The notes under the pieces are model-generated. The model made no database searches. It was not told where the DNA came from and was given only the letters and a program-made list of their open reading frames with translations. The position numbers and the translations under genes were made by a program. Positions 45,224 to 54,849 of a DNA stretch of 64,000 bases are shown here, one piece after another. Position 1 is the stretch's first letter, and every line of letters begins with the position of its first letter. The stretch comes from Bryobacteraceae bacterium (lineage in GTDB: Bacteria; Acidobacteriota; Terriglobia; Bryobacterales; Bryobacteraceae), in contig JAICJH010000008.1 of NCBI GenBank assembly GCA_025928545.1, positions 1 to 64,000 on the forward strand, in the 5' to 3' direction.

Positions 45224-47098
45224 ATGAAGATTATTCGCGGCGCCGTTTTCGGCGCCATCAGTCTGCTGTCTACCGCATTTCTCATTGTTTATGCCGCTAC
45301 CCCGCCAGCGAGCAAAAATGTCGATTACCCGTATTACGGCGGTGATGCGGGCGGGATGCGCTATTCGACGCTCACGCAGATCAACGCCAAAAATGCGGAT
45401 CAGCTCAAGGAAGTCTGGCGTTACGATCTCGGGGGGGTGGCGACGATCGAAAATCAGCCGATCGTGGTCAACGGAATTATTTATGGTATGGGCCTGAGGA
45501 CGATCTATGCGCTGGATGCGGCGACGGGAAAGGTTAAATGGGAGTACACGCCGCCTCCGATCCCCGGACGCAACCCGCGCGGGGTCACGTACTGGACTGA
45601 CGGCAAAGAGCGACGTCTTATAGTGACCCGCGGCGGCATGATGGATGCGCTGAATGCCGACACAGGGAAACTCATTCCCGCCTTCGGCACGGAAGGCGAG
45701 GTCAATCTCAACGAACAGCTGCGCGGACCGGCTTCGGAAAACAGGGTCACCATGACCACTCCGGCCGGTATCTACAAAGACATTCTCATCACGCACGGTG
45801 GCGTGAACGAAACGACGCCGTCATCGCCGGGCGACATCCGCGGCTGGGATGTCCGCACTGGCAAACTGCTCTGGGCCTTCCACACTATCCCTTATCCCGG
45901 TGAAGAAGGTTATGAGACCTGGCCGAAGGATGCTTACCTGAAAGCCGGCGGCGCGAATGCGTGGGGCGGCGTTTCCATCGATATCAAGCGCGGCATCGTG
46001 TTTGCCACGACCGGTTCCGGAGCCGACGATTTCTACGGAGGAGAACGCCTTGGCGATAATCTCTACGCCAACAGCATCATCGCGATTAACGCCACGACGG
46101 GCAAGAAGATCTGGCATTTCCAGGTGATCCATCACGATCTGTGGGACGACGACTTCACCTGTCCTCCAGCGCTGACAACAATGGTGCGCAACGGCAAGAC
46201 CGTGGACGTGGTGGTGGCGACTCCGAAGACCAGTTACATCTATATTTTCAACCGGGAGACCGGCGAGCCCATGTATCCCATTGATGAAAAGCCTGTTCCC
46301 CCCGCTCCCACGGCCCCCGGCGATGCCGCGTCGCCGACCCAGCCCATTCCGCGGATGCCGCCACCACTTTCATGGCAGACGATCACCGAAAACGACCTGA
46401 CCACACGCTCACCGGAAGCGCATGCTTTCGCGCTGGAGCACTTTAAGAAGATGTTGTCCGGCCCGCAGTTTACGCCGCCGGCCTTTAACAAGGAAACAAT
46501 CGTGGTGCCCGGTTTCAACGGCGGAGTGGAGTGGGGCGGTCTCATGACGGATCCGGTGCATCATGTCGCGTTCTTCAATGCGAACCGGGAAGCGACGTTT
46601 ACGTCCGTCATGGAGCGGCCTCCGGCTGTCCCGGGCGGGCGGGGGGAACGCGAACCGCACTCGCGCTACAGAACTCAGGGCTATCAGAGCTTCGTGGATC
46701 AGGACGGCTATCCCGCGACGGCCCCCCCATGGGGCACGCTGAGTGCACTGGATCTGAACACGGGAAAATACATCTGGCAAATCCCGTTCGGTGAATATCC
46801 GGAACTGGCGGCGCAGGGCCTGAAAGATTTCGGAAGCCAAAATTATGGGGCCGGCGTGGTGACGGCGAGCGGCATTCTGATGATCGCGGCTTCAGTTGCC
46901 GACAGCACTTTTAAGGTTTACGACACGAAGACAGGAAAACTGATTTCCCGGACTAAGCTTCCATTTCCCGGTATGGCCAGTCCGGCGACGTACATGGTGG
47001 ATGGCCGGCAGTATGTCGCGTTCGCTACCAGCAGCGGTCGGGCGCGGAGATCGCCGGAAAAGGGATCAATGCTGGTCGCCTACGCTCTGCCGCAATAG
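45224..47098 (+). CDS. PQQ-dependent dehydrogenase (glucose dehydrogenase-like)
   Basis: From ATG 45224 (GTGAGG site) the 624-residue protein has an N-terminal signal or anchor (IIRGAVFGAISLLSTAFLIV) and a quinoprotein propeller: YYGGDAGGMRYSTLTQINAK, IYALDAATGKVKWEY, YANSIIAINATTGKKIWHF, VIHHDLWDDDF and GAGVVTASGILMIAA. It has no heme motif. It resembles the other dehydrogenases here (10766 and 48511) but each has distinct sequence, suggesting different substrates. It should oxidise sugars or alcohols in the periplasm. A strong hairpin follows the gene. Confidence 0.92.
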   Translation: MKIIRGAVFGAISLLSTAFLIVYAATPPASKNVDYPYYGGDAGGMRYSTLTQINAKNADQLKEVWRYDLGGVATIENQPIVVNGIIYGMGLRTIYALDAATGKVKWEYTPPPIPGRNPRGVTYWTDGKERRLIVTRGGMMDALNADTGKLIPAFGTEGEVNLNEQLRGPASENRVTMTTPAGIYKDILITHGGVNETTPSSPGDIRGWDVRTGKLLWAFHTIPYPGEEGYETWPKDAYLKAGGANAWGGVSIDIKRGIVFATTGSGADDFYGGERLGDNLYANSIIAINATTGKKIWHFQVIHHDLWDDDFTCPPALTTMVRNGKTVDVVVATPKTSYIYIFNRETGEPMYPIDEKPVPPAPTAPGDAASPTQPIPRMPPPLSWQTITENDLTTRSPEAHAFALEHFKKMLSGPQFTPPAFNKETIVVPGFNGGVEWGGLMTDPVHHVAFFNANREATFTSVMERPPAVPGGRGEREPHSRYRTQGYQSFVDQDGYPATAPPWGTLSALDLNTGKYIWQIPFGEYPELAAQGLKDFGSQNYGAGVVTASGILMIAASVADSTFKVYDTKTGKLISRTKLPFPGMASPATYMVDGRQYVAFATSSGRARRSPEKGSMLVAYALPQ

Positions 47099-47136
47099 CC
47101 CGCGCGATCTTTAAGGCTGAAATAAGACGAAAGTCA

Positions 47137-47186
47137 AAGGCCCTCGTTCTCCACCACATGCCGATGTGATGTAGAACGAGGGCCTT
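47137..47186. terminator. Bidirectional hairpin between PQQ dehydrogenase and MBL gene
   Basis: Arms AAGGCCCTCGTTCT (47137-47150) and AGAACGAGGGCCTT (47173-47186) form a perfect 14-base-pair stem. The loop can pair further (CACAT/ATGTG). It lies between two convergent genes and should terminate transcription from both. Confidence 0.8.
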
Positions 47187-47206
47187 CGTTTGCGGCGACC
47201 GGAGTA

Positions 47207-48448
47207 TTACCTGATCGTGGTCTGGTGATACGTTTTGCTGAAGTTGTTCCGCGTATTCGTTACCGTGAAAGAGCCGTCGGCAGAAGCTGACACTTTGATA
47301 TAGAACGCCTGGCCCGTATGGCCGCCGGCTGCGGCGCCGCCGCGTCCGGCACCGGATCCACCGCGTCCGCCAGCCGGTCCACCGCGTCCGCCGCCAGATG
47401 CGCCCCCAGGTCCGCCTCCAAACCCGCCCGGAGCCGCTGGGGCTCCTGATGCGCCTCTTCCTCCACGTCCACCGCCCACGCCTCCAAAACCTGCCGGAAT
47501 GGCGCCCGAAATCACTCCGGCGGCTGTCGCCGGATCTTCCAGGTTAGCGATAAACAATCCCGGCGTGTTGAATTCGAGTCCGGCCGAGTATGCCCAGTGA
47601 AGCTGCCACAGGTCCTGCAATCCAGGAGAGCTCCAGAGCGCATTCATCGTGGTCAGCGCGCCGCCCTTTCGCGAGGAGTTGTGCATGATTGCCACTTCGG
47701 GCGCGAGTCCATGCACAAGCGCCGGCGAATTCGATTGATTAATTCCGTGGTGCGAAGTGAGGAATAAACTGACGTGGCCGATCGGATTAACGGGACACAT
47801 CAGCTTCTCTTCCAGATTGTAAGTGAAGTCGCCCAAATCCACTGAGCGGTACTTCCCGAAGGTGTAAACGGCGCCCACCGATTCCATATTTTCGGCCTGG
47901 GTATCCGAATCGTCGCGCACTTTGAACTCCGCACAGGCCGGATTGGGGATGCCTCCGCCCGGCAGCGGCTTCTTGATGACCTGTTTGCCTGAAGTCACGA
48001 CCGTGACGTCGACCGGACCGAGCGGGATCTTATCGCCAGGCTTAGCCACGGTGTGTTTGACTTTCGAGTAGAGCGCGGCGTACTTTTCCTGAAAGCCGCG
48101 CACCTGCTCGGGCTGTTCCACGGTCGCGCCGTGATCGATGTAATGTTTGATCTCGATACGACTGGCGAGATCCTCGAGCCCGCCGACATGGTCGACATGG
48201 TAGTGCGTGATGATCATGTGATCGATCTGTTTCACGCCCGCGGCTTTGATCACTTCCATGATCCGGTCCGTATCGCGGCCTCCGGGATTTCCGGCGTCTT
48301 CCAGTAAGGTTTCTCCGGTGGGAGACACGAACAGCACGGCATGGCCGCCTTCGGTATCGACTATGTACATGTCGAACGTCTTCGAAGGCTGTGCGTTGGC
48401 CGCAGCAGAGAATAGAACTACAGCAAGTGCGAATATGATTGGACGCAT
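47207..48448 (-). CDS. Exported metallo-beta-lactamase-fold hydrolase with Gly/Arg-rich tail
   Basis: From ATG 48446-48448 the product has 413 residues: signal peptide (RPIIFALAVVLFSAAANAQ), MBL fold with metal motif HYHVDH at 82-87, and further ligand regions EDAGNPGG and LFLTSHHGINQSNSP. Similar to ComEC/Rec2 C-terminal-type hydrolases. The C-terminal part at about 320-375 is low-complexity ([13 protein letters not shown]), followed by about 38 normal residues. The substrate is unknown. It is the last gene of the isomerase-PQQ dehydrogenase-MBL series on the minus strand. Confidence 0.88.
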   Translation of the reverse strand: MRPIIFALAVVLFSAAANAQPSKTFDMYIVDTEGGHAVLFVSPTGETLLEDAGNPGGRDTDRIMEVIKAAGVKQIDHMIITHYHVDHVGGLEDLASRIEIKHYIDHGATVEQPEQVRGFQEKYAALYSKVKHTVAKPGDKIPLGPVDVTVVTSGKQVIKKPLPGGGIPNPACAEFKVRDDSDTQAENMESVGAVYTFGKYRSVDLGDFTYNLEEKLMCPVNPIGHVSLFLTSHHGINQSNSPALVHGLAPEVAIMHNSSRKGGALTTMNALWSSPGLQDLWQLHWAYSAGLEFNTPGLFIANLEDPATAAGVISGAIPAGFGGVGGGRGGRGASGAPAAPGGFGGGPGGASGGGRGGPAGGRGGSGAGRGGAAAGGHTGQAFYIKVSASADGSFTVTNTRNNFSKTYHQTTIR

Positions 48449-48510
48449 CGAAGCGATAGTATCACGTTTTTTTGTGTGTTGGCTGGAAATTGGCGCGATA
48501 AACACGACGG

Positions 48511-50775
48511 TTATCGCGAGGGAAGCGCGAATGAAATAAATTGCCTCTCTCCAGCCGGGTGGTCCACTCCGCCGGGGGCCATCCGCGCGCCGGCGGGAAA
48601 ACCCGCACCCCCTACCAGCGCAAAGAGTACGTACTCGCGGCCATTCACCTCGTAGACGGCGGGAACCCCTACAGCACTGTTTGGCACGTCGCGGGTGTAC
48701 ACCACCTTTCCCGTATTCTCGTCCAGCGCATAAAACTTCGCCTGCTTATCCACAAACAGCACGAGGCCGCCCGCAGTCACCACGAATCCGCTGGTGGGTG
48801 TTACGTTGCCGCGAAGCTTGTCACTTGGTCCGGCCTGTGGCGTGTCGCCGTAAGGAGTCTGCCACATGATCTTACCGGTGTTCAGATCGTAGGCCGTGAT
48901 GGTGCTCCATGGCGGGGCAATGATGTAACCTTCCTGGCCGTAACCCGTTTTGTATCGGGAAGGGGGAGGCGTCACTGCCTCGGGATAAGCGGGCTCGAGC
49001 CTTTCCATCAGTGAATTGCCGGGAACGCCCGTGCCAGGAGGCGCCTGATCGGATTTTTCGAGGAATGCGACAACGTCTTTGATGGCGTCCGCATTCATTG
49101 TCGGAAAGCCAGGCATAGCGCCCTTGCCGCTTCGTACAATGCTCTGAGCCGCGTCAGCGCCCAGGCGCTTCACCGCGTCGTCGATCGCAGGCCCACGATC
49201 GCCCTTCAGATCGGGACCGTGACACACCTGGCAGGAACCCTCATAAATGGTGCGGCCATACCGCAACTCCATAGGAGGGCCGCCTGCCGGGCCGCGACCA
49301 AATCCGCCCCGTCCGCCGGGCTGAATCCGACTCGGAATCGTGCCGCCGGAATTCTCGGCCGTCGATTCGCCAGCCTTCACCATCTTCAGAATCGCTGGAA
49401 AGTCTTTCGACTCGACAAATACGAATCCCCTGGCGGCATCGGCCCCTGTGTCCCAGAAGAATGGGCCGCCGTTCACACCGGGAATTTCGATTGTGTCGGT
49501 CAGGCCTGGGGGCGTGAAGATACCTTTGTTTTGCGCCGCTGCGAAACGGGCCTTCCAATGTGTCTGCTCCTCGGGAGTCATGAACCCAAAGTAGAGATCT
49601 TTCTCCGTGAAGCTCTGCCTTGCGAACGGCTGCGGCAAGGTGGGAAAGGGCTGTGTCGGGGCCGTCCATTCGCCGGGCACTTCGGATTTCGGAACGGGCC
49701 GCTCTTCGATGGGCCACAAGGGCTTGCCGGTGACGCGGTCGAACACGTACAGGAAGCCGTTCTTCGACGCCAGGGCCACGGTGTCGATGGTCTTTCCGTC
49801 GTGCTTCACCGTCGCAAGTTGCGGTGCGGCCGTCGGGTCATAATCCCATATATCGTGATGCACGGTCTGGAAGTGCCACAGATATTTTCCGGTGCGCGCA
49901 TCCAGAGCGAGCAAACTATCGGCAAACAGATTGTTGCCCGGGCGATCGCCGCCGTAAAGTTCGTACTTTGGAGACGAGACCGGGAAATACGCGATACCGC
50001 GCTTCTCATCAACGGTGATCTCGCCCCACACATCCACGCCGCCCATGTATTTGTAGGCGTCCTTCGGCCACGTGTCGTAGCCGAATTCGCCTTCACGCGG
50101 AATCGTGTGGAAGACCCAGGCGAGCTTACCCGTCACGACATCAAAGGCGCGGATATCCCCCGGCGGCGCAAGGTAGCCCTCGCCGGGAAAACTTCCGAGG
50201 ATAATCAGATTTTCAAAAATTCGTCCCGGAGTTCTCGATGCCAGCGGGATTGGCGCGCGGTCTATCCCGATCTTGAGATCGAGCGCCCCGTGATTTGCGA
50301 ACGAGTCCACCGTCTTGCCCGTCAGCGCATCGATCGCAAAAAGAAAGCCGGCGGAAGTGACAAGGATGCGGCGGTCCTTACGATCTTTGCTTTCCCAGTA
50401 ATTTGCGCCGCGCTGGCCGCTGACGCCGCCTCTCCCTCCGCCACCACCGGCGAACGGATGGGCCCACAGCTCTTTTCCTGTGGTCGCGTCGAGCGCCACA
50501 AGGGCGCCCCCTTTGGCAGAAACATACGCGATATTGTCTACCACCAGCGGGCAGAAGACCGAACTTCCGTCAGGCGCCGGATAGGTCCACGCCACGCCGA
50601 TCTTGTCCACATTGGAAACATCGATCTGTTTCAGGGGGGAATAATGAGCGGCGGCGGGCCCTCCCAGATAATCCTTCCATCCCACGCTGGATTTTTGAGC
50701 GCACAACGGAACCGCACAAACGGCTCCGAGTGCAAGGAGCGCCGCGCCCGACTTTGTTTTTGATTGTCTTCTCAC
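48511..50775 (-). CDS. PQQ dehydrogenase with an inserted cytochrome c domain
   Basis: The 754-residue product has a signal peptide (SGAALLALGAVCAVPLCAQ), quinoprotein propeller segments (WKDYLGGPAAAHYSPLKQID, FQTVHHDIWDYDPTAAPQL) and a cytochrome c domain inserted late in the propeller: heme motif CQVCH at 515-519 and likely axial methionine M554 in GKGAMPGFP. After it the propeller resumes (APPWSTITAYDLNTGKIMWQ). Two Gly/Arg-rich patches flank structural elements (FAGGGGGRGGVSG, GGRGGFGRGPAGG). It can pass electrons from substrate to heme within one chain. GTG start, AAGGA site. Same operon as the isomerase at 50787. Confidence 0.92.
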   Translation of the reverse strand: MRRQSKTKSGAALLALGAVCAVPLCAQKSSVGWKDYLGGPAAAHYSPLKQIDVSNVDKIGVAWTYPAPDGSSVFCPLVVDNIAYVSAKGGALVALDATTGKELWAHPFAGGGGGRGGVSGQRGANYWESKDRKDRRILVTSAGFLFAIDALTGKTVDSFANHGALDLKIGIDRAPIPLASRTPGRIFENLIILGSFPGEGYLAPPGDIRAFDVVTGKLAWVFHTIPREGEFGYDTWPKDAYKYMGGVDVWGEITVDEKRGIAYFPVSSPKYELYGGDRPGNNLFADSLLALDARTGKYLWHFQTVHHDIWDYDPTAAPQLATVKHDGKTIDTVALASKNGFLYVFDRVTGKPLWPIEERPVPKSEVPGEWTAPTQPFPTLPQPFARQSFTEKDLYFGFMTPEEQTHWKARFAAAQNKGIFTPPGLTDTIEIPGVNGGPFFWDTGADAARGFVFVESKDFPAILKMVKAGESTAENSGGTIPSRIQPGGRGGFGRGPAGGPPMELRYGRTIYEGSCQVCHGPDLKGDRGPAIDDAVKRLGADAAQSIVRSGKGAMPGFPTMNADAIKDVVAFLEKSDQAPPGTGVPGNSLMERLEPAYPEAVTPPPSRYKTGYGQEGYIIAPPWSTITAYDLNTGKIMWQTPYGDTPQAGPSDKLRGNVTPTSGFVVTAGGLVLFVDKQAKFYALDENTGKVVYTRDVPNSAVGVPAVYEVNGREYVLFALVGGAGFPAGARMAPGGVDHPAGERQFISFALPSR

Positions 50776-50786
50776 AGCGTTATCCT

Positions 50787-51758
50787 TCAGACCCGGAACG
50801 AGACGCCCTGCTTCACCAGGTAGTCATGTGCGATCCTGGCGGTCTCCAGCGCCGTGATCGGCATTCGCGGTGTGCCATCGAGTTCCACCATGATCATGCC
50901 TGCCATTGTTTTGCCCTCCATCAGGTCCAGAATCGCGGGGATGTTGACTTTGCCCTGTCCGAGCGGGCAGTAGCCAACGAAGTTCTCTCCACCGTCGTAA
51001 TCCTTCAGGTGCATGTGATTGACGATCGGGAGGAAATCTTTTACCACCTGAACCGGATCCGAGCCGCCCTTCTGAAGCTGGCCGATATCGGGGCCGAATT
51101 TCACATAGCGGGTATCCACACTCTCCATCACCGCATACGTTTCGTCCTTTGATTCGATGCAGGTGCCGGTATGTTGATGAACGCATCCGGTGAGTCCAAT
51201 GTCGTTCAGCTGTTTGCAGAATTCGTTCAGCGTGGTGACGATGTCGTCCTTATGCTCTTTAAAGTTGTAGGAATCGCGGCGCACGCCGTTGGGCCCGATG
51301 GTAACAACTTTGCCGCCGTATTTCTTCAGCAGCTTCGCCCACTCAATGGACTGGGCAATATTGTCGTTTCGCGTCGCCGCATCCAGCAGATTCGGCCCTC
51401 CGTAGGCTGAGATCAATGGAAGCTTGTATTGTTCGACCAGCGCTGCCATGCCACCGTTTGGTTCCATTCCCTGGATCTGATTACTAAACAGCTCAAGTCC
51501 CCAAAAGCCAAAACTGCTGATGTCTTTGAAGATCTGATCCATATAGGCCGGATCGAGTGGGCGAGGGGCGCCTCCTCCACCTCTGGCGGGGGGCGGCGCT
51601 CCCGGGACCGGCGCCGGCCGCGGAGCCAGCCAGGTGATACCGGTATGGCCAATTTTTAGATTTCGCTTGCGCTGTGCGAAACCCGGAATGGATGCGGTCA
51701 ATCCCGCTGTCACGGTCGCGGCTTTCAAAAACTCACGGCGGTGGATATTCATGTTCAT
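50787..51758 (-). CDS. Tat-exported TIM-barrel sugar isomerase/epimerase family protein
   Basis: The 323-residue product has a Tat motif (HRREFLKAATVTAGLTASIP) and an AP-endonuclease-2 barrel: ELFSNQIQGMEPN, KVVTIGPNGVRRDS, CVHQHTGTCIESKDE, FGPDIGQLQKGG, NHMHLKDYDGGENFVGYCPL and MIMVELDGTPRMP, which supply the usual His/Glu/Asp metal ligands. A short Gly/Arg/Pro stretch (APPPARGGGGAPRPLDP) sits near residue 50-65. Homologues act on keto- and aldo-sugars or derivatives. GAGGAA ribosome site. It heads the operon with the heme-containing PQQ dehydrogenase and the MBL protein. Confidence 0.87.
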   Translation of the reverse strand: MNMNIHRREFLKAATVTAGLTASIPGFAQRKRNLKIGHTGITWLAPRPAPVPGAPPPARGGGGAPRPLDPAYMDQIFKDISSFGFWGLELFSNQIQGMEPNGGMAALVEQYKLPLISAYGGPNLLDAATRNDNIAQSIEWAKLLKKYGGKVVTIGPNGVRRDSYNFKEHKDDIVTTLNEFCKQLNDIGLTGCVHQHTGTCIESKDETYAVMESVDTRYVKFGPDIGQLQKGGSDPVQVVKDFLPIVNHMHLKDYDGGENFVGYCPLGQGKVNIPAILDLMEGKTMAGMIMVELDGTPRMPITALETARIAHDYLVKQGVSFRV

Positions 51759-52039
51759 ATATATTCCTCGACTGGCCGCCCGTGCGGCAGGCCCTGCGTT
51801 GGTAAGTGTCGATGCGTGTGCTGCTGCATCATTATGACGCCGGATCTTCGGCGGACGCGATCATTCTGAATCGCCAGACATCCACAGTGTACATAGTGCA
51901 ATATCCGTTGGCGATTACGCATGGTATATTATCAACGGCCACGGTGGAAGTCAAGGTCTCTGAACGAGCGTGCAGATCCGGATTTCGCTTCTGTTTATCG
52001 GATTGCAAAAGCGATTTTTATGTGATTTTTTCGTCCTGA
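51759..52039. other. Upstream region of the isomerase operon
   Basis: About 280 bases without a gene. An imperfectly spaced inverted repeat CCGTTG...CAACGG surrounds a TA-rich stretch (gcatggtatattat) around 51907-51940, a candidate promoter or operator of the leftward operon. No experimentally known site is recognised. Confidence 0.35.
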
Positions 52040-52318
52040 ATTACGGACAAGGTGCTGGTGGGCGATCGCCTCGAATATTGCACGCTGGCGGAACACTACG
52101 GCATGATAATACCGTACTCAGGGCCGACGCTCGCTTCTGTCGAGAAGATGTCGGGAGCCCTCAAAGTGCACTTCGATCACGCCGATGGGGGGCTGGTGGT
52201 CAGGGGCGAGCGGTTGGGCGAGTTTTTCCATCGCCGGTGACGACGGCAAATTGTATTGTGCGGATGCCCGGATCGATGGCGACACGGTTCTGGCCGGAGA
52301 GTCCGCTCGTGAATCGGA
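52040..52318 (+). pseudogene. Frameshifted C-terminal piece of a sialate O-acetylesterase
   Basis: The frame from 52040 reads TDKVLVGDRLEYCTLAEHYG, then IPYSGPTLASVEKM, LKVHFDHADGGLVVRGERLG and EFF before a stop. In the next frame it continues SIAGDDGKLYCADARIDGDT. Both match the conserved end of SGNH sialate O-acetylesterases (GxRLAxxALAxxYGxxxxYSGP, FDHxGGGL, FxIAGxDxKFxxAxAxIdGDT). The break is at the run of five T's near 52220-52226, where one extra T restores the reading. A stop codon at 52037 cuts it on the left and nothing of the catalytic domain is present. It is a pseudogene remnant, convergent with the cupin gene. Confidence 0.75.
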
Positions 52319-52362
52319 CATCCGGCCCCGGGACGAATCGCCCCGGGGCCGAACTTTGGATC

Positions 52363-53346
52363 TTACTGGCCCGGGCCCCGGCCTCCGCGGCCGCCACTGC
52401 CACCACGACCGCCGCGGCCTCCTCCCGGAAACCCTCCCGGTCCGCCACCGGCGTCGATATCGTCGATTCGTTTGCTCATATCGCGCGCCACGCCAATAAT
52501 CATGAATTCCAGCGGGTCGGTGCCGGTGTTCTCGAATGAATGAACGTCGCTGAGCTGAATCGGTATGGCATCGCCTTCCACGATGGGAGTTGTTTCACCG
52601 GGGCCGCGGCCACCGCCCACGGTGACTGTTCCGCTACCCTTCATCACGTAATAGACTTCGGCCACTTCGTGATGCATGTGAGGCCCTACGGAAGAGCCGG
52701 GTGTCAGCAGGAGATGATCCACATAAGCCCAGGGGCTTGCAAATACGGTGGGGCCCAATGCCCGCCGATATTGCACAGTTCCCTTGCCGCCATGCATGGC
52801 ATCCACATTTTGCAGCCGGGCACGATCCAGCAGCATAGTCATGAACTGCGGGATCGGGTCAAGCGTTGCGCCCACGCGCGTGTCGTTTAAATCGAAGTTA
52901 TCGTATTGGTCCTTCAGCATCGACACGTTGATGTTCATCCACTGCACCGGCTTGTCGGTCGGATTGTAAATAGCGTGGGCGTGGCCACGGATGCAGGGAG
53001 CGCCCGCCGGTCCCTTCAGCAGGGATGTGTGGCCGTCGATCGTGAATTCAGCCTCGCCATCGAGAATGACGAACATCTCCTCGCACTGATTGTGGAAGTG
53101 CTCGCCGATGCCGCTCTTCGGCTCAATGTACCCGCGATGCAGAAACTGAAGGTTGGGCTCAATGTCATGAGCGCCAAGCAGGGCAGTGTAATCGAGAGCG
53201 CCGGCTCCGGCATGTACACGGGGACTCTTTCTGAACTTCGTGGTATCGGTATGAACTATGCGCGCCGAAAGCGCTTCACGCGCCAGGATCGGCAGGAGTG
53301 TGATGGCGCCCAACGCCAGCGCAGCCAGTAAATAACTCGTCTTCAT
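52363..53346 (-). CDS. Exported bicupin with Gly/Arg-rich C-terminus
   Basis: The 327-residue product has a signal peptide ([20 protein letters not shown]) and two cupin domains. The first has [19 protein letters not shown] (metal ligands about H83, H85, E89); the second has [17 protein letters not shown]. The last 30 residues are [19 protein letters not shown] low complexity. Bicupins include oxalate decarboxylases, quercetinases and sugar-binding proteins; the activity is not determined. AAAGGA site before the ATG. It is the last gene of the four-gene operon 56862-52363. Confidence 0.88.
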   Translation of the reverse strand: MKTSYLLAALALGAITLLPILAREALSARIVHTDTTKFRKSPRVHAGAGALDYTALLGAHDIEPNLQFLHRGYIEPKSGIGEHFHNQCEEMFVILDGEAEFTIDGHTSLLKGPAGAPCIRGHAHAIYNPTDKPVQWMNINVSMLKDQYDNFDLNDTRVGATLDPIPQFMTMLLDRARLQNVDAMHGGKGTVQYRRALGPTVFASPWAYVDHLLLTPGSSVGPHMHHEVAEVYYVMKGSGTVTVGGGRGPGETTPIVEGDAIPIQLSDVHSFENTGTDPLEFMIIGVARDMSKRIDDIDAGGGPGGFPGGGRGGRGGSGGRGGRGPGQ

Positions 53347-53382
53347 GGTTTTCCTTTCTCAACTTCCGGGTTTCCGTGGCGC

Positions 53383-53781
53383 CTACACCGAATCGAACAA
53401 GATCGTCGTATAGTTCTTGTTGGTCAGCGTATTCTCAATCGTCGGCCAGACCTTCTTGTGCACATCGGACTTGATCCACTTCTGCCTCGCCTCTTCACTC
53501 TCGTAGGTCAGCTGAAAACGGTAGTTGACCCCCGCCTGCGATGCGCCTTGAAAGACGGTCCGCAATTTCAGCATCTTCACGTCGATGTAACCGGGGAATT
53601 TTTCCCCGGCCGGTTTGAAGACGTTATGAAAGTTGTCCAGCATTTCCTTTTCACGCGCCGGGTCCACCATAAGGTCGCAGTTGAGAACGATCGGATTTTT
53701 CGCCGCGGCGGTCTGGGCCGGAATCACTTTAGCGCCGGCGATCCCGGCAAGCATTGCGGTTATATATTGACGTCGTTTCAT
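53383..53781 (-). CDS. Exported ABM-domain protein (antibiotic biosynthesis monooxygenase fold)
   Basis: The 132-residue product has a signal peptide (MKRRQYITAMLAGIAGAKVI; the RR could make it a weak Tat signal). The rest is a single ferredoxin-like ABM/Dabb domain: NPIVLNCDLMVDPAREKEML, KFPGYIDVKMLKL, YRFQLTYESEEARQKWIKSD. Such domains act on quinones or aromatic compounds, or as heme-degrading folds. An AGGAG site precedes the ATG. It sits between the SMP-30 lipoprotein and the bicupin. Confidence 0.85.
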   Translation of the reverse strand: MKRRQYITAMLAGIAGAKVIPAQTAAAKNPIVLNCDLMVDPAREKEMLDNFHNVFKPAGEKFPGYIDVKMLKLRTVFQGASQAGVNYRFQLTYESEEARQKWIKSDVHKKVWPTIENTLTNKNYTTILFDSV

Positions 53782-53797
53782 GATTGCTCCTGAGCTC

Positions 53798-54823
53798 TTA
53801 TTTGAAAGTCTGATACAGCGCAGGCTTCCCTGGGACCGCGACTTTGAGGCGATAGACGCTCTTGCTGGCGGTGATCAACAGCGTCTTCCCGTCGTCGCCC
53901 CATGCCAGGTTCGCCGCGGTTTCTCCCGGCTGAATGGTTCCCAGATGTTTACCCTCCGATGAGAACACCCACACTCCCTCGGGACCGGAGGCGTAGACAT
54001 TCCCCTTCGAATCCACTTTCATGCCGTCCGGAACACCCTGTTCCTTCGCATCCGTGACATCGAAAAACACTTTGCCATTGGAAACCGTGCCGTCCGCCGC
54101 CACATCGTAGCGCATCCAGAGCCGCTTCTTATCGTCGGAATTTGAGATATAGAGGGTCTTCTCGTCCGGAGAAAGAGCAATTCCATTGGGTCGCGTAAGG
54201 TCCTTAACGACAGGAGTCAGCTTGCCACCTTTGTACATAAATACAGCGTTGAACTTCAGCTCTTTTGCCGGATCCTCGTCCTGCTTCAGGAGTCCATACG
54301 GAGGATCGGTGAAATAGAGTGCGCCGTCCGCGCGATAAACCATATCGTTGGGACTGTTCAGCCGCTTGCCTTCAAACTTGTCGAGGTAAGTCGTCGTCGT
54401 CAGGTCTTTGGCGACCCGAACAATCTGCCGGTTCGTGTGTTGGCATAACAGGACAAAGCCGTCTTTGTCGTCGACCATGCCGTTCGGTCCGATGAATGAA
54501 CCGGGGGGAGCAGTCGTTGTCCCTCCGGCGTTCTGGATCAATACCTTCACTTCACCCGTCGGAGAAACGGAACGAACCAAGTTCCCGGTCACATCGCTGA
54601 ACCAGAATGAGCCGTCGGGTCTCCAGAGCGGGCCCTCGGTAAAGTCAAACCCCGTTGCGAGTTTCTCGATCTTTGCATCGGTGGGGACCAGAGCATCGAA
54701 AGCGGGGTCAAGTCGTATGAACTTACCGACTGGCGGAGTTGCCGCAACCGTGGCTGGCGCCGGCTCTTTGCTGCAACCGGTCAGGAACAAAAGAATGGAT
54801 GGAAGAGCGTACTGTAGTTTCAT
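53798..54823 (-). CDS. SMP-30/gluconolactonase-family lipoprotein
   Basis: The 341-residue product has a lipobox (SILLFLTGC, cysteine about residue 17) and a six-bladed propeller of the SMP-30/LRE family: ATGFDFTEGPLWRPDGSFWF (metal-site glutamate), LNSPNDMVYRADGALYFTDP (Asn and Asp), RPNGIALSPDEKTLYISNSD. These contain the expected calcium ligands of gluconolactonases. It would hydrolyse sugar lactones produced by PQQ dehydrogenases on the periplasmic side. Member of the DUF1080-SMP30-ABM-bicupin operon. Confidence 0.9.
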   Translation of the reverse strand: MKLQYALPSILLFLTGCSKEPAPATVAATPPVGKFIRLDPAFDALVPTDAKIEKLATGFDFTEGPLWRPDGSFWFSDVTGNLVRSVSPTGEVKVLIQNAGGTTTAPPGSFIGPNGMVDDKDGFVLLCQHTNRQIVRVAKDLTTTTYLDKFEGKRLNSPNDMVYRADGALYFTDPPYGLLKQDEDPAKELKFNAVFMYKGGKLTPVVKDLTRPNGIALSPDEKTLYISNSDDKKRLWMRYDVAADGTVSNGKVFFDVTDAKEQGVPDGMKVDSKGNVYASGPEGVWVFSSEGKHLGTIQPGETAANLAWGDDGKTLLITASKSVYRLKVAVPGKPALYQTFK

Positions 54824-54849
54824 GAGATTTGTCTTTGTGCGGGGTTTTG

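Noticed and set aside
49219..50763. A 514-codon open frame on the plus strand
   Set aside because: It is fully antisense to the PQQ dehydrogenase at 48511-50775, has no domain pattern and is a product of GC-rich codon bias.
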